The notes beneath the pieces were generated by a model. The model was not told the DNA's origin, ran no database searches, and worked only from the letters and a program-made list of their open reading frames with translations. Made by a program: the position numbers and the translations under genes. Source: Aliigemmobacter aestuarii (GTDB lineage: Bacteria; Pseudomonadota; Alphaproteobacteria; Rhodobacterales; Rhodobacteraceae). From it: DNA of 64,000 nt. Numbering within the stretch: the stretch's first letter is position 1; each line of letters opens with the position of its first letter. This document shows, piece by piece, positions 63,053 through 64,000 of the stretch. The stretch spans positions 744,001 to 808,000 of the forward strand of contig NZ_SSND01000001.1 of the NCBI RefSeq assembly GCF_004799285.1, written 5' to 3'.

Positions 63053-64000
63053 CTATCCCTTTCTGATCAAGGCATCCACCGCGACCGCGCCGTCGGGGCG
63101 CAGCAGCACGGGATTGATTTCAATCTCTTCCAGCGTCGCATCCCCGGCCATCAGCCGGCCCAGACGCACCGCCATCGCGCCCAGTGCGCCCAGGTCGGGC
63201 CGCGGCGCGCCGCGATAGCCGTCCAAGAGCGGATAAAGCCTGAGCCGGGTCAGCGCCTCCATGACCTCGGCCTCGGCGACCGGCCAGACCAGCGTGACCG
63301 TATCGGCCAGAACCTCCGCGGTGATGCCGCCCATGCCCAGGGTCAGCGTCAGCCCGTAGACCGGATCGCGGCGCAGGCCCAGAAGCACCTCGGCCACCGC
63401 GCCGGTGACCATCTCTTCGGCCAGATAGCCGGTGGCGCCCGGCATCGCGGCCTCGCCCTCCAACGTGGACAGGCCAAGGCGCACGGCACCCGCCTCGGTC
63501 TTGTGGGCAAAGCCCAGGCCCTTGAGCGCAAGCGGCGCCGTCAGCCCGCCCGCACGGGCGCGCAGGTCAGCCAGCGTCCGCGCGCTGACGCCCCGCGGCA
63601 CGGCGACCCCGGCCCCCGCCAGCAGCGCCTTCGCCTCGGCCTCGTCCAGGAGCCGCGTCGCACGCTGCGGCGCCGCGGCGAGCGGCCGCCAGCCCGCGCG
63701 CCCGGAAGGCGTCTGCGCCGCCTTCAGCGCCCCCAACGCCGTTTCCAGCCCCATCATCGGCACGCATCCCCGTGCCAGCATCCCGGCCGCGCGATCCTCG
63801 TCGAAATTCTCGGGGATCGAGGCCACCGCAAAGGCAGGCTTGCCGGTCGCGGCCTGCGCTGCCTCGATCGCGTCGAGCGCCGGCTGGAACGAGGACGGAT
63901 CGCAGCGGTCCGGGCGCGGCGGGTCGATGATGAAGATCCCCGCATCATAGCCAGCCAGCATCTCGGTGAAAACGGCCGTGGTGCGCGGCCCGTCGCCCCA
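63053..64000 (-). CDS. NDP-forming acyl-CoA synthetase, C-terminal part (runs off window)
   Basis: At least 315 residues in frame to the window edge. It contains a CoA-ligase domain part (GKPAFAVASIPENFDEDRAAGMLARGC), then an ATP-grasp domain (LDEAEAKALLAGAGVAVPRGV, KGLGFAHKTEAGAVRLGLS, EEMVTGAVAEVLLGLRRDPVYGL, IEINPVLLRPDGAVAVDALI). This matches the acetate-CoA ligase/acyl-CoA synthetase (NDP-forming) family. With a CaiD-like hydratase directly downstream, activation of carnitine or a crotonobetaine-like acid is plausible. Confidence 0.9.
   Translation of the reverse strand, partial: WGDGPRTTAVFTEMLAGYDAGIFIIDPPRPDRCDPSSFQPALDAIEAAQAATGKPAFAVASIPENFDEDRAAGMLARGCVPMMGLETALGALKAAQTPSGRAGWRPLAAAPQRATRLLDEAEAKALLAGAGVAVPRGVSARTLADLRARAGGLTAPLALKGLGFAHKTEAGAVRLGLSTLEGEAAMPGATGYLAEEMVTGAVAEVLLGLRRDPVYGLTLTLGMGGITAEVLADTVTLVWPVAEAEVMEALTRLRLYPLLDGYRGAPRPDLGALGAMAVRLGRLMAGDATLEEIEINPVLLRPDGAVAVDALIRKG

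Overview
The window is GC-rich bacterial chromosome, almost certainly from a member of the Rhodobacterales (Paracoccaceae/Roseobacteraceae, Alphaproteobacteria). The evidence is a SAM/SAH-type riboswitch in front of metK, crotonyl-CoA carboxylase/reductase (ethylmalonyl-CoA pathway), Irr next to fabA, a long choline-sulfatase, and the alphaproteobacterial gene order aroA-cmk-rpsA-ihfB-lapA-trpF-trpB. No phage, insertion sequence, CRISPR array or rRNA operon was seen. Recognisable promoters follow TTGnnn-N16/17-TAnnnn.

Layout. 0-9.7 kb: the start of a small membrane protein, a cysteine-less racemase homologue, trpA, an FMN lactate dehydrogenase, an MFS exporter, rplY and pth separated by an antisense glycosyltransferase, then DUF2332, a serine hydrolase and DUF2237. 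9.65-13.5 kb: a minus-strand accessory island with two paralogous membrane-anchored LuxR-type regulators, three exported PepSY-like proteins (two with long Asp/Arg-rich tails made of minisatellite DNA) and an exported CxxC protein. 13.6-22.4 kb: trpB, GNAT, trpF, lapA, ihfB, rpsA, nitroreductase, cmk, a broken ATP-grasp gene and aroA, all on the minus strand. 22.5-34 kb: an exported metallo-hydrolase, an amidohydrolase, trmB, riboswitch-controlled metK, lnt-corC-ybeY-phoH, a lipoprotein/OmpA pair sharing a 31-residue motif, and miaB. 34-40 kb: irr and the unsaturated fatty-acid genes fabA, fabB and fabI, with an unrelated antisense gene wedged between fabA and fabB. 40-49 kb: tRNA-Gly, HMCES, 5'-nucleotidase, DUF952-pyrD, an AsnC-like protein, a helicase, ccr, a cold-shock protein and a receiver-like orphan. 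49-64 kb: a catabolic region with an alpha/beta hydrolase and class II aldolase, a cocE-ABC importer-phosphodiesterase operon, betC, a GMC oxidoreductase, a CaiD-like hydratase and an NDP-forming acyl-CoA synthetase that runs off the window.

Two things stand out as possibly undescribed. First, the duplicated membrane-LuxR/exported PepSY module at 9.65-12.76 kb looks like a compact envelope-sensing system. Second, a dispersed non-coding element, with core GGGTATTT-N4-CAGGTTGAA, lies just downstream of stop codons of nitroreductase, metK, phoH, fabI and betC, mostly in the sense direction. Three of six copies carry two hairpins whose stems differ in sequence but keep pairing, which suggests a structured 3'-UTR RNA or a REP-like family. 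Also notable are a pseudogene that lost its ATP-grasp core, a racemase-fold protein without either catalytic cysteine, and split trp and fab gene sets.
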